From Crenobacter cavernae (GTDB lineage: Bacteria > Pseudomonadota > Gammaproteobacteria > Burkholderiales > Chromobacteriaceae), in NCBI RefSeq assembly GCF_003355495.1, contig NZ_CP031337.1, forward strand, positions 1,679,001 to 1,743,000: a stretch of 64,000 bases of DNA, in the 5' to 3' direction. Shown piece by piece: positions 16,505 to 25,264 of this stretch. A program made the position numbers and the translations under genes. The notes under the pieces were generated by a model. That model had not been told where the DNA came from and ran no database searches. It was given only the letters and a program-made list of their open reading frames with translations. How positions within the stretch are numbered: the stretch's first letter is position 1; every line of letters begins with the position of its first letter.

Positions 16505-17749
16505 CTACATGTCCTGCGCCTCGACGATGCCCTCGTGGTGCGCTGCGTGGCGTGGCAGGATCAGGTTGAGGATGATCGCCAGCAGCGAGCACAGGCCGAC
16601 GCCGACCAGCGAGAAGCCGCCGAACTTCAGCTCCAGCGCGCCGATGCCGCAGGTCAGCACCACCGACACGATCACCAGGTTCCTGGGCGCCATCAGGTCG
16701 ACCTTCGCTTCGATCAGCGTCTTCAGACCGATGCTGGCGATCGTGCCGAACAACAGCACCATGATGCCGCCCATCACCGGCATCGGGATCGACGCGAGCA
16801 GCGCGTTGAACTTGCCGAAGAAGGCCATCGCGATCGCGAACAGCGCCGCCCAGGTCATCGTCACCGGGTTGAAGTTGCGCGTGATCATCACCGCGCCGGT
16901 GACTTCGGCATACGTCGTCACCGGCGGGCCGCCGATCAGGCCGGCGATGCACACGCCGAGGCCGTCGCCGGCCAGCGTGCGGTGCAGGCCGGGATCGCGC
17001 GGGTAGTCGCGGCCGGTGACGCCGCCGATCGCCATCACGCCGCCGATGTGTTCGATCGCCGGCGCGATCGCCACCGGCAGCATGAACAGCGCCGCCGCCC
17101 AGTTGACCTCGGGCGTGACGAAGTGCGGCACCGCGAGCCATGGCGCGTCGGCGATCTTTTCAAAGTCCACCAAGCCCATGAAGCCGGCCACGGCGTAGCC
17201 TGCGATCACGCCGGCGAGGATGGGCACCAGCCGGAACATGCCTTTCGCGTAGATCGCGACCAGTACCGTCGTCGCGAGCGAGATCGCCGCCAGCATCAGC
17301 GCGGTCTGGTACGGAATCACCTGCTGGCTGCCTGCGCGGCCCATCGCCATGTCAGATGCGACGGTCGCGACGCTCAAGCCGATGACCATGATCACCGGGC
17401 CGATCACCACCGGCGGCAACAGCCTGTTGACCGCCGCGATGCCGCGCCAACGCACCAGGCCGGCGAACACGAAGTACATGAAGCCGGCGGCGAACAGGCC
17501 GAACATCGTCGACGGCAGCCCCCAGGTCTGCGTCGCGTAGATGATCGGCGCGATGAAGGCGAACGAGGAGCCGAGGAAGATCGGCACCTTGCGGCCGGTG
17601 CTCAGCTGGAACAAGAGCGTGCCGACGCCGGCGCCCAAGAGCGCGAGCGACGGGTTGAGTCCGGTGAGCAAGGGCACCAGCACCATGGCGCCGAAGGCGA
17701 CGAACAGGATCTGCGCGCCGGCCAGCGCCTGCTTGAGTGGTTGGAACAT
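16505..17749 (-). CDS. uraA: Uracil permease (UraA/NCS2 family)
   Basis: The 414-residue protein is hydrophobic throughout, with about 14 membrane segments, and is a nucleobase-cation symporter of the NCS2 family. Family blocks include FLGSSFAFIAPI and AIEHIGGVMAIGGVTGRD with the conserved glutamate of the substrate site. It follows upp on the same strand, so uptake and phosphoribosylation of uracil are coupled. GGGGAA precedes the ATG at 17749; a longer in-frame extension upstream has no family character. Confidence 0.94.
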   Translation of the reverse strand: MFQPLKQALAGAQILFVAFGAMVLVPLLTGLNPSLALLGAGVGTLLFQLSTGRKVPIFLGSSFAFIAPIIYATQTWGLPSTMFGLFAAGFMYFVFAGLVRWRGIAAVNRLLPPVVIGPVIMVIGLSVATVASDMAMGRAGSQQVIPYQTALMLAAISLATTVLVAIYAKGMFRLVPILAGVIAGYAVAGFMGLVDFEKIADAPWLAVPHFVTPEVNWAAALFMLPVAIAPAIEHIGGVMAIGGVTGRDYPRDPGLHRTLAGDGLGVCIAGLIGGPPVTTYAEVTGAVMITRNFNPVTMTWAALFAIAMAFFGKFNALLASIPMPVMGGIMVLLFGTIASIGLKTLIEAKVDLMAPRNLVIVSVVLTCGIGALELKFGGFSLVGVGLCSLLAIILNLILPRHAAHHEGIVEAQDM

Positions 17750-17777
17750 GTTTTCCCCTGGATGCGGCCGATACGAG

Positions 17778-17806
17778 AAGGGGGAGCCGGATCGCGTCTC
17801 CCCCTT
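17778..17806 (-). other. Intercistronic hairpin between upp and uraA
   Basis: AAGGGGGAG and CTCCCCCTT form a 9-bp stem with an 11-base loop and no T-run in the transcribed direction. A 9-mer repeat copy follows at 17811-17819. It may protect or partly terminate the upp message. Confidence 0.6.
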
Positions 17807-17831
17807 GAGGCTCGGCCAACCTTGCGCATGT

Positions 17832-18464
17832 TTAGACGTGTTTGGTGCCGAAGATCTTGTCGCCGGCGTCGCCGAGGCCCGGGATGATGTAGCCGTTCGC
17901 ATCCAGGTGCGAGTCGAGCGCCGCGGTGTAGATCCGGACGTCCGGGTGCGCGTCGTTGACCGCCTTCACGCCCTCGGGCGCGGCGACCATCACGATCGCC
18001 TTGATCTGCTTGCAACCCTTGCGCTTGAGAAGGTCGATGGTGGCGACCATCGAGCCGCCGGTGGCGAGCATCGGGTCGATGATCAGCGCGATGCGCTCGT
18101 CGAGCGCGTCGACGAACTTGTCGAAGTAGGGGACCGGTTCGAGCGTCTCCTCGTTGCGGTACAGGCCGACGACGCTGATCTTGGCCGACGGGATCATGTC
18201 GAGCACGCCGTCGAGCATGCCTAGACCGGCGCGCAGGATGGGCACGACGGTGACCTTCTTGCCCTTGATCTGCTGTATCTCGACCTCGCCGCACCAGCCC
18301 TGCAGCGTGGTCGTCTCGAGTTCGAAGTCGTGCGTGGCCTCGTAGGCGAGAAGGCGCGCGAGCTCCTGCGTCAGCGCGCGGAATTTCTTGGTGCTGATCT
18401 CGCCTTCGCGCAGAAGGCCGATCTTGTGCTGGACCAGCGGATGTTTCACAACGTGGATGTTCAT
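17832..18464 (-). CDS. upp: Uracil phosphoribosyltransferase
   Basis: The 210-residue salvage enzyme makes UMP from uracil and PRPP. The PRPP-binding loop LIIDPMLATGGSM lies near residue 130, and the uracil-site segment YIIPGLGDAGDK is near the C-terminus. The N-terminus MNIHVVKHPLVQHKIGLLR is characteristic and fixes the start at 18464. It is the first gene of a upp-uraA pair. Confidence 0.97.
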   Translation of the reverse strand: MNIHVVKHPLVQHKIGLLREGEISTKKFRALTQELARLLAYEATHDFELETTTLQGWCGEVEIQQIKGKKVTVVPILRAGLGMLDGVLDMIPSAKISVVGLYRNEETLEPVPYFDKFVDALDERIALIIDPMLATGGSMVATIDLLKRKGCKQIKAIVMVAAPEGVKAVNDAHPDVRIYTAALDSHLDANGYIIPGLGDAGDKIFGTKHV

Positions 18465-18697
18465 TGGTATTTTGCCCCGAAAGACGTGCCGGCAGTGAAG
18501 GGTAGGGTTGCCGGACGGATGTGCGGTGAATCGTGTTACCGGAGGAAATTCTAGCTCGAAACCGGGAAGGCCGGCGCGTCCCGCTAGGCGCGGAACTTGT
18601 TGCCTTGCCACGGGGTCAGTTTATTTACCTGTAAAGAAAGCGGGACTCGTCGATCGTCGCCAGGCCCACGACTCCCGCAGCAGAAAGGTGGTCCACG

Positions 18698-19222
18698 ATG
18701 AAGAAAAACACCCTGATTTCTGTTTTGACGATCGCGTCGCTGCCGGCGATGGCCGCGGTCGACAACGCTCAACTGCCCGAAAACATCCGCGTGCCCGGCG
18801 GCCACGTCGAAAAGCTGCAGGTGCAGGGCGAGGGCAAAATCATCTACGTGTGCAGCGCGAAGGCCGGTGCGCCTGGCCAGTACGAATGGACGCTGCTGCA
18901 GCCGCAGGCGACGCTCTACAACGCGCAGCGCCAGCCGGTCGGCCAGTATTACGCCGGTCCGCGCTGGGACCTTGACGACGGCTCACAGGCGGTCGGCAAG
19001 CCGGTGGCCGGGATGACGGCGCAAGGCGGCATCCCGCTGCAGCTGGTGAAGATCGACGAGACGCGCGGCGAAGGCGCGCTGCGCAACACGAGCTACGTTC
19101 AGCGCCTCGGCACGCAAGGCGGCCTGCCGCCGACGTCGCTGTGCGACAAGATCAACGACCGCGCGGTCGAAGAGGTGCCGTACAAGGCGACCTATGTGTT
19201 CTACCAGCCGTCGAAGCCGTAA
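18698..19222 (+). CDS. Secreted DUF3455 family protein
   Basis: The 174-residue protein begins with a clear Sec signal peptide (MKKN, a hydrophobic core and a PAMAA cleavage region at about residue 20). The mature part matches the DUF3455 pattern: VPGG near the start, an EWTLLQPQATL block and paired glycine-rich strands, including two cysteines (near 49 and 153) that could form a disulfide in the periplasm. Function is unknown. AGGTGG lies before the ATG. It is divergent from upp across 233 bases in which I see no other feature, and a strong terminator follows. Confidence 0.78.
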   Translation: MKKNTLISVLTIASLPAMAAVDNAQLPENIRVPGGHVEKLQVQGEGKIIYVCSAKAGAPGQYEWTLLQPQATLYNAQRQPVGQYYAGPRWDLDDGSQAVGKPVAGMTAQGGIPLQLVKIDETRGEGALRNTSYVQRLGTQGGLPPTSLCDKINDRAVEEVPYKATYVFYQPSKP

Positions 19223-19240
19223 GGCGTACGACAGCACGGC

Positions 19241-19273
19241 AAAAAGCCCGGACCTCGCGGTCCGGGCTTTTTT
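19241..19273 (+). terminator. Terminator after the DUF3455 gene
   Basis: An AAAAAGCCCGGACC / GGTCCGGGCTTTTT stem with a short loop lies between convergent genes. A single 9-mer repeat copy follows at 19286. Confidence 0.92.
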
Positions 19274-19296
19274 GCGTCCACAAGGTTGGCCGAGCG

Positions 19297-20559
19297 TCAG
19301 GCCAACGCCGCGATCTGGCGCTTGCGGCCGGCGGCCATGCCGCACAGCAAGGCGCCGCCGCCGTACATGACGTAGACGAGTGCGGCGACATGCCAGTTGT
19401 GGAACAGGTCGTGACCGAGGCCGACCAGGAACGGCCCGGTCGACGCGAACAGATAGCCGAAGCCCTGCGCCATGCCCGACAGCTGCGCGGCGACCTGCGC
19501 GTCAGGCGCGCGCAGCACGATCAGCGTCAGCCCTATGCTGAACATGCCGCCGAGGCCGAGGCCGAGCGGCACCGCCCAGAACCACACGGTAGCCAGCGGC
19601 GCGAACACGAGGCCGAGGAAGCCTGCGGTCGACAAGGACAGCATGATCGCGATCATCGCGCGCTGGTCGCGGAAGAAACGGCTGGCGAGCCACGGCGCGC
19701 CGAACGCTGTGGTCAGCTGGATCATCGTCGTGATCGACAGCACGAAGCCCGCCGCCAGCGGCGTGAGGCCACGGTCGATCAGGATCACCGGCAGCCAGCC
19801 GAACACGATGTAGGCGTGCGACGACTGCAGCCCCATATAGCCGGTCACCTGCCAGGCGAGCTTGTCACGCCACAGGCTTTTGGGCTTCGCCAGATGGGCG
19901 GGTTCGACGTGGGGCGGCTTCGCCTGCGGCATCCAGACGACGGCGGCCAGCAGCGCCGGCAGCGCCCAGAACGCGAGGCCGACCTCCCAGCTGCCGGTGG
20001 CGTCGCGCACCGGCACCGTTACGCCGGCGGCGAGCGCCGCGCCGAGGCACAGCGCCAGCGTGTAGAGGCCGGTCATGATCTCGGCCTTGTCGGGGAAGTC
20101 GCGCTTGACGAGGCCGGGCAGCAGTACGCCGGCGATGCCGATGCCGGCGCCGGCCAGCATGGTGCCGGTGAACAGGCCGGATACGCCGAAAAAGCTCCTC
20201 AGCGCGCAGCCGGCGGCCAGCACCGCCAGCGCGATCATCAGCGTGCGTTCGGCGCCGATGCGGCGCGCCATGCGCGGCGCGAGCGGCGCGAACAGGCCGA
20301 GGCACAGCACCGGCAGCGTGGTCAACAGGCCGGCGCCGGTGGCGGTGAGGCCGGTGGCGGACTTCACCTCGTCCAACAGCGGCGACAGGCTGGTCAGCGC
20401 CGGGCGCAGGTTGACCGCGATCAGCACCATGCCGGCGATCAGCAGCCGGTTCACGCCGGCTTTCGGCGGCGCCGGCGGGTCGTTGGCCTCGGCGTCGATC
20501 AGGAGTTCGTCGTGCAGGCGCGACGCGTCGGGCGCGCAGACGGGACGGGGAGACGACAT
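19297..20559 (-). CDS. MFS transporter, CynX/NimT family
   Basis: The 420-residue protein has 12 predicted membrane helices after a 35-residue cytoplasmic N-terminus. The NLRPALTSLSPLL motif in the first helix is typical of the cyanate-transporter-like (CynX/NimT) branch of the major facilitator superfamily. No cyanase gene is nearby, so the substrate cannot be named. It lies 21 bases downstream of a GntR regulator on the same strand, which probably controls it. AAGGAAAA precedes the ATG. Confidence 0.85.
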   Translation of the reverse strand: MSSPRPVCAPDASRLHDELLIDAEANDPPAPPKAGVNRLLIAGMVLIAVNLRPALTSLSPLLDEVKSATGLTATGAGLLTTLPVLCLGLFAPLAPRMARRIGAERTLMIALAVLAAGCALRSFFGVSGLFTGTMLAGAGIGIAGVLLPGLVKRDFPDKAEIMTGLYTLALCLGAALAAGVTVPVRDATGSWEVGLAFWALPALLAAVVWMPQAKPPHVEPAHLAKPKSLWRDKLAWQVTGYMGLQSSHAYIVFGWLPVILIDRGLTPLAAGFVLSITTMIQLTTAFGAPWLASRFFRDQRAMIAIMLSLSTAGFLGLVFAPLATVWFWAVPLGLGLGGMFSIGLTLIVLRAPDAQVAAQLSGMAQGFGYLFASTGPFLVGLGHDLFHNWHVAALVYVMYGGGALLCGMAAGRKRQIAALA

Positions 20560-20580
20560 GATTTTCCTTGCGGTGGCGGT

Positions 20581-21231
20581 TCAGCCCTTCCAGTACACGA
20601 AGACGCGGCAGGCTTCGGCGGCGGCGTCCGCGTCCTGTGCGATCACCGCGTCGAGCAGCGCGCGGTGTTCGGCGAGGCCCGGTTGGGCGAGGGCGGGGTT
20701 GTGGAAGCTGTCGACGAGTTCGGCGCGGTGATGGCTCATGACGAAGAACTGGTAGAGTTCGAGCAGCACCGGGTTGTGCGCCGCAGCAACGAGCCGGGTG
20801 TGGAAGGCGAGGTCGAGGTCGGCGTGGCGTTCGGGCTCGTCACGGTAGGACACCGCCTGCGCGGCGTCGAGCGCGACTTCGAGTTCGGCGATGTCATCGT
20901 CGGTGCGGCGCTGCGCGGCGAGCCGCATCGCCTGCGTCTCCAGCAGCTCGCGCACTTCGCGACGCTGGTCGGGCGCGCAGCGCGCCAGCGTCTTGACCGT
21001 GTCGAGCGGGTTGCTGCGCGTGCGCAGATAGGTGCCGTCGCCCTGGCGCACCTCGAGCACGCCGGCGAAGTTGAGCACGCGCACCGCCTCTCGCACCGTG
21101 TTGCGGCTCATGCCCAGTCTTTCGGCGAGTTCGGGTTCGGTCGGGATGCGGCCGCCGATCGGCCAGTCGCCGCGGTCGATCCGGGTCTTGAGTGCGGCTA
21201 TGGCCAGGTCGACCAGGGAAGTTTTTTGCAT
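20581..21231 (-). CDS. FadR-subfamily GntR transcriptional regulator
   Basis: The 216-residue regulator has an N-terminal winged helix (about residues 8-72, with PTEPELAERLGMSRNTVREAVRVL) and a C-terminal all-helical FCD ligand-binding domain containing the metal-binding histidine pattern (DLAFH, SHH, EHRALLDAV). The start at 21231 was preferred over an in-frame ATG at 21294, which adds residues without family similarity; neither has a strong ribosome binding site. It forms an operon with the downstream MFS transporter. Confidence 0.88.
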   Translation of the reverse strand: MQKTSLVDLAIAALKTRIDRGDWPIGGRIPTEPELAERLGMSRNTVREAVRVLNFAGVLEVRQGDGTYLRTRSNPLDTVKTLARCAPDQRREVRELLETQAMRLAAQRRTDDDIAELEVALDAAQAVSYRDEPERHADLDLAFHTRLVAAAHNPVLLELYQFFVMSHHRAELVDSFHNPALAQPGLAEHRALLDAVIAQDADAAAEACRVFVYWKG

Positions 21232-21298
21232 GGCGAGAAATTCATCCGATGATTGCTTGAATCTACCGCCGTCGTCAGCGGATCGGCAAGTCATCCGT

Positions 21299-21343
21299 CG
21301 TAGTTTTCTTCAAAAAACTGGCTATTCTGGTTAAAAAACTACG
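21299..21343. promoter_or_regulatory. Candidate GntR operator region
   Basis: CGTAGTTTT (21299-21307) and AAAACTACG (21335-21343) form an inverted repeat. AAAAAACT recurs at 21312 and 21333, exactly 21 bases apart (two helical turns), and AGTTTT / AAAACT make a nested dyad at 21302-21319. The block lies between the divergent GntR and GGDEF genes in an otherwise GC-rich region, consistent with paired operator sites. Confidence 0.5.
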
Positions 21344-21375
21344 ATTGAATTGTCGCAGCCGTCCGGTGGCATTCC

Positions 21376-23097
21376 ATGTCCTCTCCGCTTGCCCTGTTCC
21401 GCGTGTTATGCCATCGCCTCGTCGGCGGCGCGCCGTGGCTCGCGCTGCTTGCCTGGGTGCTGCTCCTGGCCCTCGCCGCTTTTCTCGCCTGGCAACCCTT
21501 CGCCGCGCAACGCCGTGCGGTGCTCGCCGAAACGCGCGACCGCATCGCCGCGCGGCGCCACGCGCTCGACACCCGGCTGTGGGAGGTGATCTACCAGGTC
21601 GAGAGCCAGCGGCGCGCGGCCGAGAACGGCCTCGCGCAGCCGCCGTCGCCCCCCGCGCTGATGCAAGCCCTGAAGACGCTGCCGGACGGCAAGAGCGTCG
21701 GCCTCGAGGCGGTGCCGATCACGCTGCTGCCCGAGCGCGTCGGCAACGTCTTCGTTCCCGGTCGCCGCGAGGCGATCTCGCAGGCCACCGAGCGCGAACT
21801 GGCGATGGCGCTGTCCTTGTTCCCAATGCACAAGGCGGCGCTCGCCTCGACGCCCGAGTTGGCGTGGGTGTACTACCACTCGGTCGACGGCTGGTGTGCC
21901 GCCTCGCCGTGGCTGTCGCAACGGCAGCTGCTGGCCGAGAGCGGTTCGGGCTCGCTCTCGGGCTTCATGAAAGCCGCCGCCGACCTGGACTTCCTGAAGA
22001 TGGGCATGCCGGCGCGCAACCCGCAGCGGCGTTCTTACTGGACGCCGCTTTACCGTGATCCGGTCGGCAAGGGCTGGCTGATGAGCTATGCCGCGCCGGT
22101 GTACGAAAAGCAGCGTTTTCGCGGCGTGGCCGCGGCCGACCTGACGCTGCATTTCCTGTCGGCCTTTCTCGAGTCCGGGCGCGGCGACGGCGCACAATGG
22201 CTGATCGTCGACCGTTCTGCGACCGCGCCGGTTGCGCGGCTGGTCGCCGCCAGCCGGTTCAACGCGGTGGGAGGCGAGGTGCTGCCCGACTGGCGGGACT
22301 TCGCCGGCCGGCGCCTCGGCCTGCCGGCGGCGCCCGGCCTTCAGGTCGGCCAGTGGCAGGAGTGGGGTGGCTACCAGGTCTATGTCGATCCGCTCGACCG
22401 GGTGCCGTGGTCGCTCGTCTACCTGGTGCCGGCACACGTGATCGACCGCCAGGTGCTGTCGCAGCTGCGCCCGGTTATCGGTCTTTTGGTCCTGCTGCTG
22501 CTGCTGTTCACGCTGGTCGGCGCCAAGCTGTGGCAGGCCGTCCGCGAGCTGCAACGGCGCGCGAGTACCGACGGGCTGACCGGCGTCAGCAACCGGCGCG
22601 CCTTCTTCGAGACGGCGCGGCGCGAACAGGCGCGGCATCTGAGGCTCGGCCAACCTTTCTCGTTGCTGATGATAGACATCGACCACTTCAAACAGGTGAA
22701 CGACCTCTTCGGGCACGCCGCCGGCGACCGCGTGCTGAAGGAGTTCTCGGCGCTGCTGTGCAGCCTGATGCGGGCCGAGGACCTGTTCGCGCGCCTCGGC
22801 GGCGAGGAGTTCGCCTGTCTGCTGTACGGCAGCGACGCCGAGCAGGCGCGCGAGGTGGCCGAACGGCTGTGCCGCATCGTGTCGCGCACCGCCTTCATCC
22901 TGTCGGGCGGGCAGCGCGTGTCGCTGACCGCGAGCTTCGGCGTGGCGACCGCCGAGTCGTCGAGGCTCTCGCTCGAGGAGCTTTACCAGAACGCCGACCA
23001 CGCGCTCTACCGCGCCAAGGAGGCCGGGCGCAATCGGGTCGAGGTGGCCGGCACGCCGTCGGCCGGCCACCTCGCCGTCGCCGGCCCGTCCGTCTGA
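21376..23097 (+). CDS. Membrane sensor diguanylate cyclase (dCache-GGDEF)
   Basis: The 573-residue protein has a membrane helix (about 20-42), a long periplasmic Cache-like sensory region (about 43-365), a second helix (about 368-390) and a C-terminal GGDEF domain with intact GGEEF and an RAED inhibitory site five residues before it. It should make cyclic di-GMP in response to a small periplasmic ligand. It is divergent from the GntR gene and is the second GGDEF protein within 14 kb. The ligand is unknown. Confidence 0.9.
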   Translation: MSSPLALFRVLCHRLVGGAPWLALLAWVLLLALAAFLAWQPFAAQRRAVLAETRDRIAARRHALDTRLWEVIYQVESQRRAAENGLAQPPSPPALMQALKTLPDGKSVGLEAVPITLLPERVGNVFVPGRREAISQATERELAMALSLFPMHKAALASTPELAWVYYHSVDGWCAASPWLSQRQLLAESGSGSLSGFMKAAADLDFLKMGMPARNPQRRSYWTPLYRDPVGKGWLMSYAAPVYEKQRFRGVAAADLTLHFLSAFLESGRGDGAQWLIVDRSATAPVARLVAASRFNAVGGEVLPDWRDFAGRRLGLPAAPGLQVGQWQEWGGYQVYVDPLDRVPWSLVYLVPAHVIDRQVLSQLRPVIGLLVLLLLLFTLVGAKLWQAVRELQRRASTDGLTGVSNRRAFFETARREQARHLRLGQPFSLLMIDIDHFKQVNDLFGHAAGDRVLKEFSALLCSLMRAEDLFARLGGEEFACLLYGSDAEQAREVAERLCRIVSRTAFILSGGQRVSLTASFGVATAESSRLSLEELYQNADHALYRAKEAGRNRVEVAGTPSAGHLAVAGPSV

Positions 23098-23211
23098 CCT
23101 TGCTGCGATGCCTCCCCCGTGCTCGCTCGGGCCCGGCCGGGCCCGAGTCTGAGCCCCTATCGGACGGGGGTCGATGAAACACAGGCCGCCTGTTTCCCAC
23201 ATCGAGCAGGC

Positions 23212-23246
23212 AAAAAAGCGGCAGCCTTGTGGGCTGCCGTTTTTTA
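23212..23246 (+). terminator. Terminator between the GGDEF gene and the tautomerase gene
   Basis: An AAAAAGCGGCAGCC / GGCTGCCGTTTTT stem lies between convergent genes and serves both strands. A small AAACA-type hairpin precedes it, and a 9-mer repeat copy follows at 23258. Confidence 0.88.
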
Positions 23247-23267
23247 TCGACCAAAGCTTGGCCGAGC

Positions 23268-23456
23268 TTACTTCGCGTCAGACCACAGCACGCCGCCGGT
23301 CGCCCAGTCGCTCTTCTTCACGTCCTGGAAGAGGATGTCGACGGCGGACGCATCGCAGCCGAGCACCTTGACCGACGCTTCGGTCAGCGCTTCGGCGTAC
23401 TGGCGTTTTTCTTCGTCGCTGCGGCCTTCGAACAGTTGCACGTTGAGGGTCGGCAT
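23268..23456 (-). CDS. 4-oxalocrotonate tautomerase-like protein
   Basis: The 62-residue subunit begins MPTLNVQLFEGRSDEEK, giving the N-terminal catalytic proline after removal of the first methionine, as in 4-oxalocrotonate tautomerases. These act as small oligomers on enol/keto isomers of keto acids. It lies 25 bases downstream of a class II aldolase gene on the same strand, suggesting a shared pathway whose substrate cannot be read from the sequence. Confidence 0.85.
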   Translation of the reverse strand: MPTLNVQLFEGRSDEEKRQYAEALTEASVKVLGCDASAVDILFQDVKKSDWATGGVLWSDAK

Positions 23457-23481
23457 TGGTGTCTCCTTGGTTGGTTAGGGT

Positions 23482-24267
23482 TCAGTCTTTGTAGTCGGGG
23501 CAGAGCCGGTCGAGCCGGCGCAAGAGGGCCGGCCATTCGCGCTCGCCCTCGGGCAGCGGGTCGGCGGTCAGCTGGGCGAAGGTCTTCTCGCACACCTCGG
23601 GCGTCGGGAGGATCAGTTCGGCGCCGGTCGCCTGCGCGGCGAGCTGCATGCGGCACGCCTTGTCGAGCATGTCGATCAGGCAGAACGCCTCGGCGACGGT
23701 GCGGCCGGTGACGAGGCTGCCGTGGTTGTACAGCAGCATCGCCTTCCGCCCGCCGAGGTTCTCGACCAGCCTGACCTTCTCGCTCTCGGTCAGCGCCAGG
23801 CCTTCGTAGCGGTGGTAGCCGAGGTCGCCGTAGAAGCGCAGCGCGTGCTGCGACAGCGGCAACAGGCCGTCTTTGAGCATCGCTATAGAGATCGCAGCCT
23901 CGTTGTGCAGGTGCATCACGCATTTCGCGTCTTCGCGCGCCGCGTGCACCGCGCCGTGGATGGTGAAGCCGGTCGCGTTCACCTCGTAAGGCGTGTCACC
24001 GATGATGTTGCCGGCGATGTCGATCTTCACCAGGTTCGACGCGGTCACCTCGTCGAACATCAGCCCGAACGGGTTGATCAGGAAACGGCCCTTCTCGCCG
24101 GGCACGGCGAGCGAGATATGCGTATAGATCAGGTCGCCCCAGCCGCGCTCTGCGACCAACCGGTAGCAGGCGGCCAGATCGACGCGCGCCTGCCATTCGG
24201 CGTCGCTGATGCCGTCGCCGGCGACGCGGCCGGCGGCGTGCGCGAGGCTCAAGGAATCGGTCGTCAC
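23482..24267 (-). CDS. Class II aldolase/adducin family protein
   Basis: The 261-residue protein has the class II aldolase fold. The HLH zinc-ligand pair is near residue 119 (MHLHNEAA) and a further histidine is in the NHG segment near 180. Close relatives are annotated only generically, and some act on keto acids or sugar phosphates, so the substrate is open. It is the first gene of a pair with the tautomerase. Confidence 0.85.
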   Translation of the reverse strand: MTTDSLSLAHAAGRVAGDGISDAEWQARVDLAACYRLVAERGWGDLIYTHISLAVPGEKGRFLINPFGLMFDEVTASNLVKIDIAGNIIGDTPYEVNATGFTIHGAVHAAREDAKCVMHLHNEAAISIAMLKDGLLPLSQHALRFYGDLGYHRYEGLALTESEKVRLVENLGGRKAMLLYNHGSLVTGRTVAEAFCLIDMLDKACRMQLAAQATGAELILPTPEVCEKTFAQLTADPLPEGEREWPALLRRLDRLCPDYKD

Positions 24268-24376
24268 GGTCTTCTCTCAGGGTTAACGATAGGCCCCGAT
24301 CTTCGCACGTCGCGGCGGGGTTTTCAAAGCGGGGTGGCGTCGGCGTGTCCGGCCGCTCGCCATCGAGTGCGTGGAA

Positions 24377-25264
24377 TCAGGCGCGCGGCGCTGCCGGCGA
24401 CAGGCTGGCGCCGAAGGTCGACGCGCCGAACGCGACCCGGTCGCCCGGCGCGAAACGCGCCGCCTCGTCGGCGGTGGCGATCACCTCGATCAGGTCCTGG
24501 CCGACGAGCAGGGTCATGATCCACACCACGTCGCTTTGGCGTTTGGCGATCAGCTCGGCCGACAGCGTCAGCCGGTTGCCGGCGACCGCGTGTTCGAGGA
24601 ACAAGGCCTGCGGCGTACCATGCTTCACGATCCGTCCCGATTCGCACACGAGCACGCGGTTCGACAGCCGGAACACTTCGGACAGGTCGTGCGACACGAG
24701 CACCGTGGTCAGCTCGAAGCGCTGGTGCAGTTGCAGCAGTTCCTGCTGCAGCTTGAGGCGCAGCGACAGATCGAGCGCCGACAAGGGCTCGTCGAGGAAC
24801 AGCAGCCTGGGCTTTCTCGCCAGAGCCCGCGCCAGCGCGACACGCTGCTTCTGGCCGCCCGACAGCATCGCCGGCAGGCGCTCGGCCAACGTCGCAAGGC
24901 CGGTAATCTCGAGCAATTCGGCGACCCAGGCGTCCTGATTCTTCCCAGCGGCAAAGCGCAGGTTTTCGCGCACGCTCATGTTCGGGAACAGCGCGTAGTC
25001 CTGGAACACCAAGCCGATAGCACGCGACTGCACCGGCAGAGACACGCCGCGTTCGGTGTCGAGCCATACCTCGCCGTCGACGACGAGCCGGCCGCGCTCG
25101 GGCGTCTCGAGTCCGGCCATCAGACGTAAGAGCGTGCTCTTGCCGGCGCCCGAGGCGCCGAACAGCGTGACGAAGTCACCGGAGGCGATCTCTCCATCCA
25201 TGGCGAGCGAAAAGGCATGCCCGCCCTGGGCCGGGCGGGCGAGCGAAAAATCGAATTCGATCAT
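24377..25264 (-). CDS. modC: Molybdate ABC transporter ATP-binding protein
   Basis: The 295-residue ATPase shows Walker A GASGAGKST at residues 36-44, signature LSGGQKQR near 135 and Walker B LLFLDEP near 155. The C-terminal 70 residues would be the TOBE/Mop regulatory domain but are only weakly Mop-like. Its ATG overlaps the modB stop in ATGA (25261-25264). With ModA and ModB it forms the high-affinity molybdate importer. Confidence 0.92.
   Translation of the reverse strand: MIEFDFSLARPAQGGHAFSLAMDGEIASGDFVTLFGASGAGKSTLLRLMAGLETPERGRLVVDGEVWLDTERGVSLPVQSRAIGLVFQDYALFPNMSVRENLRFAAGKNQDAWVAELLEITGLATLAERLPAMLSGGQKQRVALARALARKPRLLFLDEPLSALDLSLRLKLQQELLQLHQRFELTTVLVSHDLSEVFRLSNRVLVCESGRIVKHGTPQALFLEHAVAGNRLTLSAELIAKRQSDVVWIMTLLVGQDLIEVIATADEAARFAPGDRVAFGASTFGASLSPAAPRA

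Noticed and set aside
16490..17887. A 465-residue plus-strand frame opposite uraA
   Set aside because: Its composition (mostly Asp, Arg, His and Gln) is the reverse image of a hydrophobic transporter gene, and no start signal is present.
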